Counted from the stretch's first letter, positions 44,921-56,610 are shown. The stretch: 64,000 nucleotides of DNA from Gonapodya prolifera JEL478 (GCA_001574975.1 KQ965808.1:124001-188000), one strand, 5' to 3'. Translations and numbers: made by a program. Notes: generated by a model not told the origin, from the letters alone.

Positions 44921-45043
44921 CCCTGTTTGCGCGGAACTGTTCGGGATCCTCCGTCCGACAGAATGTGTCGATTGATTTGTGGCATGCTTTGACGCCCTCG
45001 GGCGGCCGAAGAAGAAACTTAGCATCAAGCAAGAACGAGTCAC

Positions 45044-45492
45044 AGCTCAGTCGTGACTGTTCCAACGTCCAAAGTCAGTGTGATAGCGGAAGGGGGGGGG
45101 GTGGCGGGACTGGAAGCAAATGAACTTGAAATCAATGATTCTTGTGTTACATTGTTTGTGCAATTGTTTTGACAGGCCTCCCAATTGTTTTGACAGGTCT
45201 TCATCTGACCAAAAATGTGCACGAAGCTTATCTTATACTCGGCTACCTGAAAGAGACAGTTCAGTCCCAAAATATTAGACAGAGTAACATCAATTTATTG
45301 CGTATTGTACATATATGTACCCCGTCCCCAGTCAAAATTCAGGAAAAGAGGCTGAATTCTACAACTTGCAAAGCATTCAGAAGCATTCGTGAAGGGTGGA
45401 GTTGGTCGATACAACGTCTGTGGCGCAGAGCTGTCCTTGCGGCCTGACCCAACATTCGGGACCCTCCGCTCTTTTCCTGCGAGATTACCACG
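45044..45492. other. Divergent intergenic region, MYND copy B / TPR-J gene
   Basis: Contains sequence related to the upstream flank of MYND copy A (CTGGAAGCAAATGAACTT block near 45108), a direct repeat of CAATTGTTTTGACAGG (45159 and 45183) and an AT-rich part with TACATATATGTA (45307-45318). Promoters of both genes should lie here. Confidence 0.5.
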
Positions 45493-48400
45493 ATGTCCGC
45501 CCCTGCGACCGAATCACGGAGCGATGCTCCGGAAATCAGTGAAATGGAGGTCCCGCCGAACGAATCGCGCCATGATTCCACCAGGCGTGCAAACGGTCAA
45601 CCAGGAAACAGCAACAGGGGAGGGTTTGGACGAGGCGGGAGGGGGCGAGGTCGAGGTGGACCGCCTTTTCAGATGAATGGATCGGCCGGAGCGAGTTGGA
45701 TGGGCGGAGGCGGCTTCGCGAGGCACTCGGCGGGTGGTCAAGCAGGAGCAAACACTGGTGGTTTCGGTGGAGTCCGCGTGGGACCAAACGGTCACTTTGC
45801 ACCAGGTCCTTCTCCGTTTGACTTCACATTCCGCAGTGGAGCCGCGTCCGCGCAGCAGGTACCTGTGTTCGGACAACCATCGTTCCCCGGGGTTGGGATG
45901 CCTTTCGTACACGGTGGAGTATTTGTGTACCCGGGTGGGCCGAACCCGTTTGCGATGGATCAAGGGAAGCGGCAACAGCCGTTTATGTTCGCTCCCCCAC
46001 CGAGTCCAGGCAGTGGGATGGGAGCGACTCAAGGAATGCATCGGGCGCCTCCCAGGTCTCCACCTGCGCACGCGGGTCCCGGAACCCCACCTGGGAGGAC
46101 GCAGGCAAAATTTCACCGAGATTTTAAAGTTCCTAAACCTCACAGCTCTCCGCCCGGAGCATCGGCGGCCGGAAAGGATTCGGCAATGGCAGATGCGGAA
46201 ACCATCCCCGATTCTGTACCAACAGCGCCGATCGACCCACAAACACCGAGCCAGCAAGAACGGCGACCTACGCCGGCGCAGAGGACGGATGGCGCTCAAG
46301 ATGGGCGTGGATTCGCATCTCCCGCCTTGGCACCCCCAGCAGCACCCACGTTTGGGTTCTCATTCACCGCGCCACCCACGCAGGCGCAGCAACCAGCATA
46401 CTACCCAGAATCGAAGAGTTCCGAACCGGACCCTTCGAACTTCAACCCCTTCGCGAAGTCCAATATCTCTGCACCGACTTCTACGTTTCCTCCTCCGGCG
46501 GCTCCCCCATCTGCCCCACCTGAACCGCCTCCAACGTTCTCCCCTAATACCCCCACAAGCGCTCCGCCTGTCCCACCGGCATCAACTCCGCCACCCGCTT
46601 CACCCTTTGGACCAGATCCGACTCCGCCCGCCGTGCGTCAGAATACCAGTAATGAGCGACCACCACCAGTTTGGATTTCGCCGTTCGCCTCACGTGCACG
46701 CCCTGTGGAACTGAGCCAAGTGTTTCGGGGCCCTGGTCATCGGAGTTCGTCTCCGTCGCCTGCGAATCCCTTGCGATTTACACCGGGGAAGCCGACTCCA
46801 ACCAAGACATCGGCCACGGCCGCGCCTCGCCCGGCCAGCCCTGTGTCGTCCCCGTCGCCCACCAAAAAGCGACGGCCTGAACGCTCAAATACCCGCGGCG
46901 ATCGATCTGGTACGGGTGGAATGGACGCGGACCCCAGCATCTTTGCAGTTCCTGGATCCTTCCCTTCCTCACCTCCAACCTCCCCAGCACGTTCGACCCC
47001 AGGGACTTCCTTCTTCTTCGTAGGATCCCCGCTGTCATCCCGCCCGAGGTCTCCGTCGGACGTGACCGACATGGACGACGGGTACGAGACTGCTCGTGAG
47101 GATAACATTCCGTCTGCGGCGCGTTATGCTGAGGTAGACGACGACGACGAGCGCGCAAGAACTCCAACCAAGGAAAGACCGAGGGGGAAGGGAAAAAATC
47201 GACCGGTGCCAGCGCAAGAGGAAGACTCGGAGTCGGAGCAGGATGTGCAGCCTGAACCTGCGTCGCAGGAGTCCCGGGGAATGGATTGGTCGACGCCGGC
47301 GACGTCGCCTCCACCTACACCTCAGGCTGGCGGAAACCCGTTCTCCTTCTTTGTGGCTCCGCCTCCTGGTGCTACGAAGACCGCTGCAGCATCAGCCCCA
47401 CCGGACCGGGAGCGTCCAGCACTGTTCTCCTTCGGTCCTGGATCTTCCCGGGTCCCAATGCCCCCCGTCAAAGAGGACTTCGACTTTGCCTTCCCGCTTG
47501 GAGCACGGCCAGACCCCGTAAATCCCCCCAACCCAGTTCCCTCTCCTGCGGAGAATGGTTCATCGGCGGGATTCGCGTTTGCCTTTTCACCGCCGTCACC
47601 TGCTGCACCACAACCTCCACGTGACTTTATTCCTCGTGGACGACGGGAGCAAACCCCAGTAAGATCACCAACTCCGCCGCCGTGGTCCCCCGGAGTCTCA
47701 CCCGACCGCGTAGCCGGGCGAAATTTGAAGGATCCCAAGCCGAAATCTAGCAGAGCTGCCGGTGCCCGTGTTGAGCGGAGCAAGCACGGTCTCGGGGATT
47801 CGGGGCCTCACGTTGCTGGCGCGGCTGCTGCGGCGGGCGGGGAGTTCGCCACTGCGTCGCGTCCCGCAGGTTCTACGTCGAGTAAGCGGAAGGAGGGCCG
47901 TTACACTGCGTTGTCGACGGCATCGGAAAGGGGTGATGCAATGGATATGGAAAAGGAGAAGAGCGCAAGGGAGAGGGATAAGGCAGAAGCGACGGGGCTG
48001 AAGGATGAGGGGAATCGGCACTACAGAGCTGCGCGATACGCAGAGGCAAGGAATTGTTATGAAAAAGCGGCAAGTGAGTGGTACCCGTGCTCTGCTTCGT
48101 TACGATATAGTGGGTTTAACTTCCCCTACCGTGAATATCGTTCAAACCAGCCCTGCACCCAACACCACTACTGCACCTCAACATGTCCGCCGTTTTGTTG
48201 AAGCTGCGAAAACCCGAACTTGCGCTTGCACAAGCCCGATCGGCTTTGGAATCCGACTCGCTCTTGGAGAAGGCGTACTCAAGAGCGACACGAGCGTGTG
48301 TTGATATGGGGAAGTGGGATGAAGCTGCCGGATGGGCGCAGAAGGGAAGACGGGCTGTCCAAAAGGCGATCGAAGAGTTCGGTGAGATGGATTCATCGGG

Positions 48401-50093
48401 GTCGAAGCCGAGGGGCCATTTCCTCGAGCCGGAAGCAACCCGGGTGGAGAGGGTTGTGCCCCATGTAATGAGTGCCGTCCGGTGCACTGGCAGGAGGGAG
48501 TACGATCAAGCGTCGAAAGCCATCGACTCCGCAGTGGCGGGAGTACTCGGAAAGGAGGCATCCGGAGGGATGAAAGATCCAAACAGCGATTTAGTGCCGA
48601 TTCCACTGAGGCTCTTCAGGGCGCAGCTCATGCTCGCCCAGTGTCGATATGCGGAACTTGCGAAGGTGTGCACGATCGAGACCACACGCATTTTGGGTGA
48701 TGGCGTTGTCGGTATTCCCGACCCTCGGTGGCACCTCTTGTCCGCTCTGTGCGTCTTCCTCGCAGACGCCGTGGACAGCGACGGTGCTCGTGCTGTCGCC
48801 ATGCTGCGGGGATTGTGTGTGGACCATCCCGAGTTGAAGGAGGCGAGGGAAGCTCTGGATGTTGTCTCGAAGGTGGTGGAGGAGAGGGAGAAGGCGAGGC
48901 GGCTCCACTCGGCGGGTGATGGAGAGGGAGCGCGGAAGCGGTGGGAGGCTTGTTTGGAAGTGTTATGGTCCTGGGCTCGTGGTCAAGGAAGGGGAGCCGT
49001 CTATGGCGAAGGTTTCTGGTGGAAGGAGGAAGGAGGGATCGGGGAGGACGGGACGTGGAAAGCGAAGGCTTGGAGGGGAGGTGCTGTTGGTGGGAAGCTC
49101 GAAGGAAATTTGGGAGCTGGGGTGAGTTCCTTTTGGCGCCTTGTGCATTTTTTGGCATCAAAGTTCATTGGTTATCTGTGTTTCCCGCACAGCGCGATGC
49201 TCCTACAACCATCCGCCACTCGACCTCCGCATTACGGCTTCTTTCTCTCGTCGCCACACGAAATGTCCTTCACTTTTCGGCGCTTTCGGCAACGAACACA
49301 AGCTTGAGGACTTTCCAGCACCGCGCTACGTTCGTCAAGGTCGTGGCCAGGCGCGCACAGGCGTACAAGGATGTCGGAAGGGTCGAGGAGAGCAAAGTAG
49401 ATTGGGAGTGGTGCGTTGAGTTGGAGGAGAAAGGGAGCGAGAAGTGGAACGGTGAGTGCTTGTGTGGTCTTGTGGTTCGCAATGGTGCATAGAAAGCTAA
49501 AATGCGTTTGTATCATCGTTGATTCTGCAGAGTACAACAGACACCTGAATGCTATTCTGAGCCTTCTTCTCACCGAACCCGCGGCCCGGCCTAACCCATT
49601 CACCATACTCGGTGTGACAAGGAACTCCACCGCGGCCGACATTCGCAAAGCCTTCCGAAAGTTGGCGTTGCAATGGCACCCGGACAAGGCCAAGCCGGAA
49701 CACCGTGAAGAAGCCGAGCGACAGTTCAAAGATGTCAATTGGGCCAATGAGGTGTTGACCGACCCTGGAAAGAGGGCAGACTGGGAAAGGAGTGAGAGAG
49801 AGGCGGAGAGGGAGAAGGAGCGGGCGGCCAACTCGAGAGCCGGCAGGACTGGTACGTCGGACTGGTCAAAGCCGATGCGTTCGTGGGGTGCAGGTGCGGG
49901 AAGGGGAGCTGGACCTTCCCCTGGGGGGGGAGCAGGTGCTCGACAGTCCAATGGGTACGGAGGATACAAATACAACGGATACACACCATCTTCAGGGGCC
50001 GGTGGGTATGAATACGGAAGGGGATACACCAGCTACGGAGCTGGTGATGGAAGGCGACCTGCAGGAGGAAGAGATTCCTGGTGGGGGCCATGA
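45493..50093 (+). CDS. TPR and J-domain co-chaperone with long low-complexity N-terminus
   Basis: Exon 1 (45493 to about 48073) encodes some 860 residues. An RGG-type box ([20 protein letters not shown]) comes first, then long Pro/Ser/Ala-rich sequence with scattered Phe ([25 protein letters not shown]) and Ser-Pro sites. It ends in a Lys/Glu-rich helix and the first TPR ([20 protein letters not shown]). Later exons carry more TPRs ([80 protein letters not shown]). A J domain follows (about 49585-49800: [40 protein letters not shown]) with the HPD triad intact, and a Gly/Tyr-rich tail ([20 protein letters not shown]). TPR-J architecture matches DNAJC7/TPR2-type co-chaperones that pass clients between Hsp70 and Hsp90. 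The N-terminal extension is not part of that family. Confidence 0.85.
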
Positions 50094-50269
50094 GGGGTTT
50101 TCAAAAGGGGAGCGTTGCTTGCAAGAAGATATCAAGATTATTTTAATGTATTCTAGCATAATCAAATGCATCACATCACGTCACAACACAATTGAATTTA
50201 TTATATCTGAATCGGATTTTCTGCTCAGGTCATTCGTGCACCATTCAAATCGAATTGTCAGTCAAATCC

Positions 50270-51668
50270 ATGGCAGCGGCCGACAGCATCGCGCGACGGC
50301 GATCACGGCCACTCTCCCCCGCTGAAATTTGCTCGTCGGTCGTGGAGATAACGGAACGGATCATGCATTGTTATTCGTCGACATACGAAGAAACCCTGGA
50401 CGCTATGCGCTTGTCTGGTGATACTTGCCTTGGAGGCGTGCTATCTTTGGGTGACTAGTCGATCGAGTGCGCATATTCCCACAGTCAGCAAGTCGTGGTT
50501 CGCACCCGCAACAGCTGCAAGCTGGGAACATGTTTCGATAGGCTGGTTGGAAGGTCAAGCGCCAGACAAGGCCCAACTTGCTATTCGCCGGTACAAAGCA
50601 TTTAGCGAGCAAATCAAGTCCTTCGTCCGACCACTGTCGATTGAAGTCACACCTCTCAACTTGGATAAGAGTCACCATTTCGACCTTGTCCGCTTTCTTT
50701 CATCAGTTGGCGCGTGTGTGCAACATCTTTTCAGTCTACAGCGGCCAGGGGCTCGACCTTCTACCTATTATTACTGCCATATGTCGACCAGAGATCTTAC
50801 TCAAACTGGACGTAACCGCAAAGTCCGCCACAAAAGTTCCATTGATCGACGGTATACTTGGATGTACCAAGAATCTGTCGCATCTTGAGATTGACAGCTA
50901 TATCTCACCATCATTCGGCAATTTATGTCGACAGAAACGTCTTCGTTCACTTCGTATGGTTCTATCGGAGCCAGGTGACAGAAAAATGAAACAATTACCT
51001 ATCAAAATTTACGAGGATGTAGTGGGACTGGACACTCTTAAGAGTCTTCATATTTTTGGCGATCGAAGTGGAGCCCAGTGGTCTGATAAGATTGATTGCT
51101 TGACGAAGCTAAACCAGAAACTCGAGAGCTTTGGCTTTAATGGATGGAAACGTCCTTTTGCAGACGGCATCGAGCCATTATTGAAAGAAATTGGTCGCAA
51201 TTTTCATGTTCCATACCTGGACTCAGTGGATCTTTCAACGGCAAATGCAATCGAGGCAATCGCTACATTGTGCCCTCACCTTGAAGAAGTGCAGCTCTTG
51301 GATTGTGAGTTTGATCCAATCACTTCTGTGATGTTCTTCTTGATTCTTCCGAACATACCTGCGGCAAGCTCTGCCACGACTAATCTCACATTTTGATGAC
51401 CGAGCTGTGCTTGTTTTGAAACAGCTGCTGGTCAACCGTACACGTCCTGTCATGAGCTATTACTGGGAATGTTGGAGATGACGGAAAACTACTGCAGTCA
51501 CCGCAAGGAACATATACAGAATCGAACAATCAGGAAACCTGTAAATTTTGTGGTAACTTTCTTGAGGAATCAGATGGAGATTGGCAGTTGAAAGAGGTTA
51601 ATCATTTCCGTGATAGTACTAGTGTTGGAGAATATGACTGGTTCCAATTTGCAATGCGAACTATGTAA
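50270..51668 (+). pseudogene. F-box / leucine-rich-repeat protein, copy 4 (one frame break)
   Basis: MAAADSIARRRSRPLSPAEI and an F-box-like helix region lead to the family block VSKSWFAPATAASWEHVSIG and QLAIRRYKAFSEQIKSFVRP. The frame then changes near 50735 (CVQHLFS to VYSGQGLDLLPII), with no intron signals. LRR-type segments continue without interruption for about 200 codons: NLSHLEIDSYISPSFGNL, RLRSLRMVLSEPG, TLKSLHIFGDRSG, LESFGFNGWKRPF, YLDSVDLSTANAIEAIATLC and HLEEVQLLDCEFDP. The 3' part, in another frame, has ETCKFCGNFLEESDGDWQLK, a C-terminal CxFC motif shared with copy 1. It is the best preserved of the four copies. Confidence 0.6.
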
Positions 51669-52069
51669 TGTGTTCCTTTGCAATGCATCGATTACAAGTT
51701 TTGCTTTGAGCTACATTGACTTCTGGTCCACAAAGAAAAATGCAAAAACTCTTCCTGCAGTCTTCAATGCTTCTGGTAATGACGTCCGGACAATGAATGT
51801 TCGAATCGGCTATTTATTATTTAGTCGAACCAATCCCCGTCCTGGCCTCTGACAAACGAAGTGTGCGGCGAACTCGGTGCAACTACTTTCATATTAATTG
51901 GATCGTGCTAAATCGTAGATTTTGTATATGGTCGACGGCACATAATAACTGTGAACCATTAATGTTGATTTGTAGAGAAAAAATAACATTTACTTCCCAA
52001 CCCAACAGGATTTCCTCTACTACAAAACAGCGTTTTCAAACTGGCAAAGCATATCTCTCCCACAGGTGT
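51669..52069. other. Intergenic, convergent 3' ends
   Basis: AT-rich 400 nt between F-box copy 4 and the CsbD-like gene. No supported feature. Confidence 0.4.
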
Positions 52070-53092
52070 TTACTCTTCCGGAAGCTTGCCGCCTTGAAGA
52101 TCCATGTCAACTGCCGCCGGCACTTTCCTCTCCGCCACCGTTGCGTTGCCCTCATCAGTCTTGGTCACCGCCCAGTCGTCATAGGCGCGTGCAGCTTCTC
52201 TCTCCGCCTCCACTGACGCCTGTTGGGGCACGACCGGGGGTACCATCGACGTGAGACCAGGACCTGGCCCTCCCGCTCCCGCAAGCGCCGCACCTTCCTT
52301 GAATGTCGACACCTGCGACTTGAGGGGCACGTCGAGCGTGTAGTGTGATGGGTCCGAGTGGTCCACCTCAAAGGGCACGTTGGGTGGAAGGTGCGCGTTC
52401 GGAGAAGTGTGGACGTTGACCACGCGGACGGGCTGTGGGCCGCTCGGCGTGTTACGCTTGTCGTAGTGAACAGTAATGAGCGTCGCTGGGTCGGTTGAAG
52501 GCATCGTCACGTCGATGCGACCAACGGGAGACGTGGTGTTGACATTCTTGGGCTCTGGGGGCACCTTCAGCAGCAGAGTGGGCCCTGAATCAGCCGTTGC
52601 AGCAGGAATGTACGATGCGTTTTCCGACGTCGGGTTTGGCGGGATGGATGTGGTGATGTTGCTGGTTCCACCTGGGCGATTGAGTTCGCGGTCCGCCTCA
52701 TGGCTCGACGGGTCGTACTGTCCACGCTCCTGAAGCTTGGCGGCCTCGATCCTGGCCTCGCCTTCGGCCTTGAGAAAGCGGCCTTTGTTGACGAGGTCGG
52801 GTGTGCTGAAAGCGTTCCCGAGAGCCTCCTTTGATGCCGAAACGCAACACACGAACATTGAATCCAATCAGTCTCAGGATAACCCATTGTACGAGAAAAG
52901 CAGCAAAGCACAGACCTGTAGCGTGCCAGAGACCTTCTCCATCGTCCCTCCTATCGTCGACGGCTCGGGAACAGGCTCGACGAGCGAAATGGCAGGCGAG
53001 TAGGTATTATCGGCGTCGCGGAACTGAGAGGTTGCTCGGCCATCGTGCGCGGGGTCAGGCGTAAGCGTGTCGGTTGTCTTGTTGGATGCCAT
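52070..53092 (-). CDS. CsbD-like stress protein with C-terminal extension
   Basis: The first exon starts MASNKTTDTLTPDPAHDGRA at 53092 and ends at GTMEKVSGTLQ. After a short intron the second exon reads SASKEALGNAFSTPDLVNKG, RFLKAEGEARIEAAKLQERG. This is the CsbD-type repeat (K-x-x-G..KE..GN....L...G...EG.AE) found in bacterial general-stress and fungal small stress proteins. About 230 further residues follow, without recognised domain: PTLLLKVPPEPKNVNTTSPV, PATLITVHYDKRN, VRVVNVHTSPNAHLPPNVPF and an acidic end (DEGNATVAERKVPAAVD). The extension is longer than typical CsbD proteins. Shares a 339-nt divergent promoter region with the RING gene. Confidence 0.7.
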
Positions 53093-53431
53093 TTTGAGTG
53101 GCTGCGGTTGAAAGGCTCGGCTTTATGTGTTCCATGATGCTGCACTGACGTCAATGATATGGACTCAGCGCACCCCAAAAAACAACAGAGCAGTTAGAAA
53201 ACATTTGACGTAGCGATAACAGACTACCACGTATAGGAAACTGCTTTTACTTGAAGACATCATCCGTTTACGGTCAACAAAGAACATTGCGTTGTAGATA
53301 CCCATATTTCAAATGCAAGGCGTCAAGACGAAGGACAATTATCTGGAGCGCAGGTTTGATACATATGTGACTTCGAGTCTGACTTGACTTTCATTCTACT
53401 GCGGCCGGCATCGAGTCACCATTCCAAAAGC
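53093..53431. promoter_or_regulatory. Divergent intergenic region, CsbD-like / RING gene
   Basis: 339 nt between divergent starts. Contains TGACGTCA (53148-53155), a perfect palindrome identical to a CRE/bZIP site, 56 nt upstream of the CsbD-like ATG. This fits a stress-responsive promoter, but binding is inference. Confidence 0.5.
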
Positions 53432-54953
53432 ATGAACGGAGCCACGACGACCAGCGACTCTCCGAAACGTCTGCCGACGACCGAATCCACTCCAAGCTCA
53501 AGATTTCTCCCGGAAAAACCCATGTCAGGCCAAGGGAACGCGGCAACCACCTCAGTCCACGCAACTTCTGAAGGCTCAAGCGCGTCAGTGTCGCGAGGAG
53601 TAAACGTCTGCTACATATGTCTGTCCAAAGTGAAGCTCAGAGGTAGTGCGCCAATTTTCAATCCTGGTGGGCTTCCTTTGCTCACTGCGGGGGGTTATCG
53701 TGAGTCAACGAAGTTTTGACCTGCCCGAGTTCTCTTTCAGGTTGCGGACACCAGTTGCACTTGACATGCTTCGACGATGTCATTGCAAAGAACATGAAAC
53801 AATGCGGAGTCTGCAAGAAGGTGAGGCCGTCTTGCTTGAATCGTGCAAAAAACTTTGTATTACACTCCAATCCTGAAAGGAGTACCCAAACGTAGCTCTG
53901 GCAGCTCCTTCTCGAGAAACAATTACGGAGAGGTTTCGTCAGCTCCCGCGACCTCCGGTAGCCCGTGCATTGCCTCCATATCCACCACTAGGCGCTTCGC
54001 TCCTTGGGCTCGACCTAACCAGCTGTGGCACAGGACGTGATAGAGCAGGACGTGATAGAGCAGGACGGGCTCGCATTCACAGTCAAGTACGCAGACATCC
54101 TTTACGACGAGAGAAAAGTTGTGCTCTTCGAAGCCAAGCTCAGACCCGTTGATGAAGCCGTCGTGCAGCCAGTGCTCAAAATTGATGAAGCCTCGCTTCG
54201 AGCCAGTAACACACCTTGGGACTCAACTGAGCGAACTGACATCGCAGCTCATCCTGCAAGTCTCACAATTACCCGCACTCCTGCCGAGACCGATACAGCA
54301 TCAAGGGTTCTGTACTGGAGATCCAGGAGGCGTCGTTCCGGCCCAGCGATGCACCGCCAGAGTCGACGGACCAAACTCACATCGCCGCGCTCCCTCCTAC
54401 ACTCACGGTTGATCGCACAGTAAGCGACGGTGGCTCAACTGCGTGTATACGCCGCCGCCCTGTGGTTCGTGAAATCATGCGAGTCCGTGCCGCTGATGCC
54501 ATCAAGGCCGCGGCTCAGAGCGCCGAAAGGTCCGCCTATGGTCAAGCCAAGGAGCTGCTTCAGCCTGTCAAGACCGACCTTGAGAACCTCGTTCTGGGTG
54601 CCAATGAAAACACTGCGGACCCTCTTCTCACGCCCAATGACGAAGCAACGCTGGCTGCCGAGCGTACCTACTACGCCCCGCTCATCGGAGACGTCACGAC
54701 TGCGATCAACCGGATGTCGTCCTACACGTCCTACGAGACGCACGGGGGCCGACATTGGGGCAACGAGGCGAGGACGTCCATGATGACGCAGCGATCGACG
54801 AACCCAAACACGACGGAAATGAGCGGGCATTACCAGACGAGGACGAGCAGGATGTATTCGGAGCAGAGTAACCAGTCGAGAAGACCATGGGGCAACGCAG
54901 GAGCAGGAGGGGTGACGGCGCCGCCGAATCTGGGTGTACCGCGACCATTCTGA
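53432..54953 (+). CDS. RING-finger protein of the vWA-RING family, apparently lacking the vWA domain
   Basis: MNGATTTSDSPKRLPTTEST starts a Ser/Thr-rich leader. The RING is split by introns: VNVCYICLSKVKLRG, CGHQLHLTCFDDVIAKNMKQ and CGVCKK. After a Pro-rich exon (FRQLPRPPVARALPPYPPLG) comes a segment like the region following the vWA in fungal vWA-RING proteins (LAFTVKYADILYDERKVVLF EAKLRP). Then comes the helical C-terminal block MRVRAADAIKAAAQSAERSA YGQAKELLQPV and a polar tail. The roughly 200-residue vWA (MIDAS DxSxS) expected between RING and the downstream block is not there. A perfect 15-bp tandem duplication (54031-54060) lies exactly at the junction and repeats VIEQD. Some downstream exon joins (54300-54440) are unresolved. 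RING proteins are usually E3 ubiquitin ligases. Confidence 0.6.
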
Positions 54954-55879
54954 GGNTGAGGGTGGTCGCGAGGTGACATTGCGAATGCGGCATTGGTTAA
55001 TATGGGATTGATGGTGACGAAGGTTCTTGCGACCGTGCGATAATCGTCAATTTCCTTGGATTGGGGCATATTTTGGGTTGCAGATCTTTCAACACGAGGG
55101 TGAATCGGATCGAGTAAAATCATGCTGAGCCGGGTATTGCACAGAAGTACTTCTTTGTAAGATTGATCACAATTCATGCTGAAAACATGTCAGAAAGATG
55201 ACGAACTTGTATTTTATCGGTAAATTTATGAGGTTGCTGCCAGATATCTTGTGTAGTGGGGGGCTGGTTGCTCCGAGCGGATCAAAGATGGTCTGACAAG
55301 GCCGAGACGCAGTCCTTTATAGATCAGTGGACGTATATTACTTTCGCAAAGCACAAGCAATCTCTCTTCGCTTCTTTTGCACCTTTCGCAATAGAATGTT
55401 GACAACGAAGGACGGTGCAACTCACATCTGTTTCGCAACAGGTCTTGGCGTCCTTCACGCAACAAGGAATTATTATTTTGATGATATTGTGGTGGTGGTA
55501 GTACATCTTCAAGAACGGCAGTCAACTTTAAACATCCTGTTTCCTGTTTCCTAACGCCCGTAAAAACTGGCGATTGTCGCCGCTCAACTGAAGAAAGTCG
55601 ACAACGACCACACAGTAAATCATTGCTATTCGTTTCTTTGAATGTAAAGATTTTGCAAATTTTGTCCGAAAGTTGCAATGGCGTTTGTTCCAATCGCCCC
55701 AGGTACCGGTTGACTTGCACTTGCCGAACTCTCACTTGATCAGTGCCAGGAAATTTGGTGCAGAGCTTTGGAGGACAGGATGTTATTGTAAATGACCTCG
55801 TTATCAATATACATCGGTTTATTGGTTGACCTCGCTCTATCGAATAATATAAACGTGCCAAGTCGCACGTGTTCAGACT
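54954..55879. other. Unassigned, contains a 211-codon minus-strand open frame and one copy of a diverged repeat
   Basis: The minus open frame 55226-55861 (start MARLYYSIERGQPINRCILI) is long for chance but shows no motif. Part of it overlaps a diverged repeat shared with 56390-56610. A single N is at 54956. I cannot decide whether it is a gene. Confidence 0.35.
55310..55560. repeat. Diverged direct repeat, copy 1
   Basis: Shares CTTCGCTTCTTT, GAATGTTGA, CGGTGCAACT(C/T)ACA and CAACTTTA..ACATCCTGTTT, in the same order and spacing, with copy 2 at about 56380-56610. Too diverged and short for me to assign to a transposon family. Confidence 0.45.
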
Positions 55880-56294
55880 TCAGCGGTTCCGCGACGTTGG
55901 AGGACCGACGGTGGTGCTATTTCGAAGGGTATGCACTTCTTCACGGAGGGCGGCACGCTCCTTGGTGAGCTGAGGGGTGTTGTGTGGTGAATATGTACCC
56001 TGACAATTTGTCAGCCGCCACTCACGTTGTCCTGAGTGGCCTGCAGCTGCTGAACAGTGTCTCGCATATGGTTGATTTGATTATTTTGCTCCGAAACGCC
56101 TCCCTGGATAATGGCTGGTGGGAGTCAGGATATTTCGGTTTAATTTGTGTGTTGCATTCATCAGCTGGTGAGTATGATGGATCACCAATAGCCTCTGCAC
56201 GTAAAAGCTCTACCGTTTGATTCCAGTACGCCTTCAATTCTTGAAAGAGTTGGTCCATAGTGATGGGTGCCGTTGTGGAAGGGATTTGTACCAT
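55880..56294 (-). CDS. Small coiled-coil protein
   Basis: Start at 56294 (MVQIPSTTAPITMDQLFQEL), then KAYWNQTVELLRAEAIGDPS. A splice near 56160-56105 leads to GGVSEQNNQINHMRDTVQQL QATQDN, then another intron to LTKERAALREEVHTLRN and a short tail to the stop at 55880. The heptad pattern (I/M/V/L at a and d) through the last 45 residues predicts a coiled coil. About 105 aa. Family not recognised; a small subunit of a larger complex is possible but unproven. Confidence 0.5.
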
Positions 56295-56379
56295 GAGATG
56301 CGATTGTACCCGGCGCTGCAGGGCGGAATTGAATGCTCCTGGGTGGGAAGGCTTGTCCCGAGTCAAACGGCTATATTTT

Positions 56380-56610
56380 GCTGGATAAATGGAGGTGTAT
56401 TCCCCTCGCAAAACGGAAGGAATGCCCTTCGCTTCTTTCGCAACGGAATGTTGATCACTAAGTCACGGTGCAACTTACACCTGCTTGCAGTCAGAACCGA
56501 CCCTGAACTCATTCGTGTGACGACAAACTGTTTCCCTCGGAGCACATTGTCGTGGCTATTAGTTTTATGTACACCACAACAACTCTCAACTTTACTGTAC
56601 ACATCCTGTT
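56380..56610. repeat. Diverged direct repeat, copy 2
   Basis: Partner of the repeat at 55310-55560, same orientation, about 0.8 kb downstream, with the coiled-coil gene lying between the copies. Confidence 0.45.

Noticed and set aside
45514-46299. 261-codon minus-strand open frame
   Set aside because: Antisense shadow of the long low-complexity exon of the TPR-J gene.
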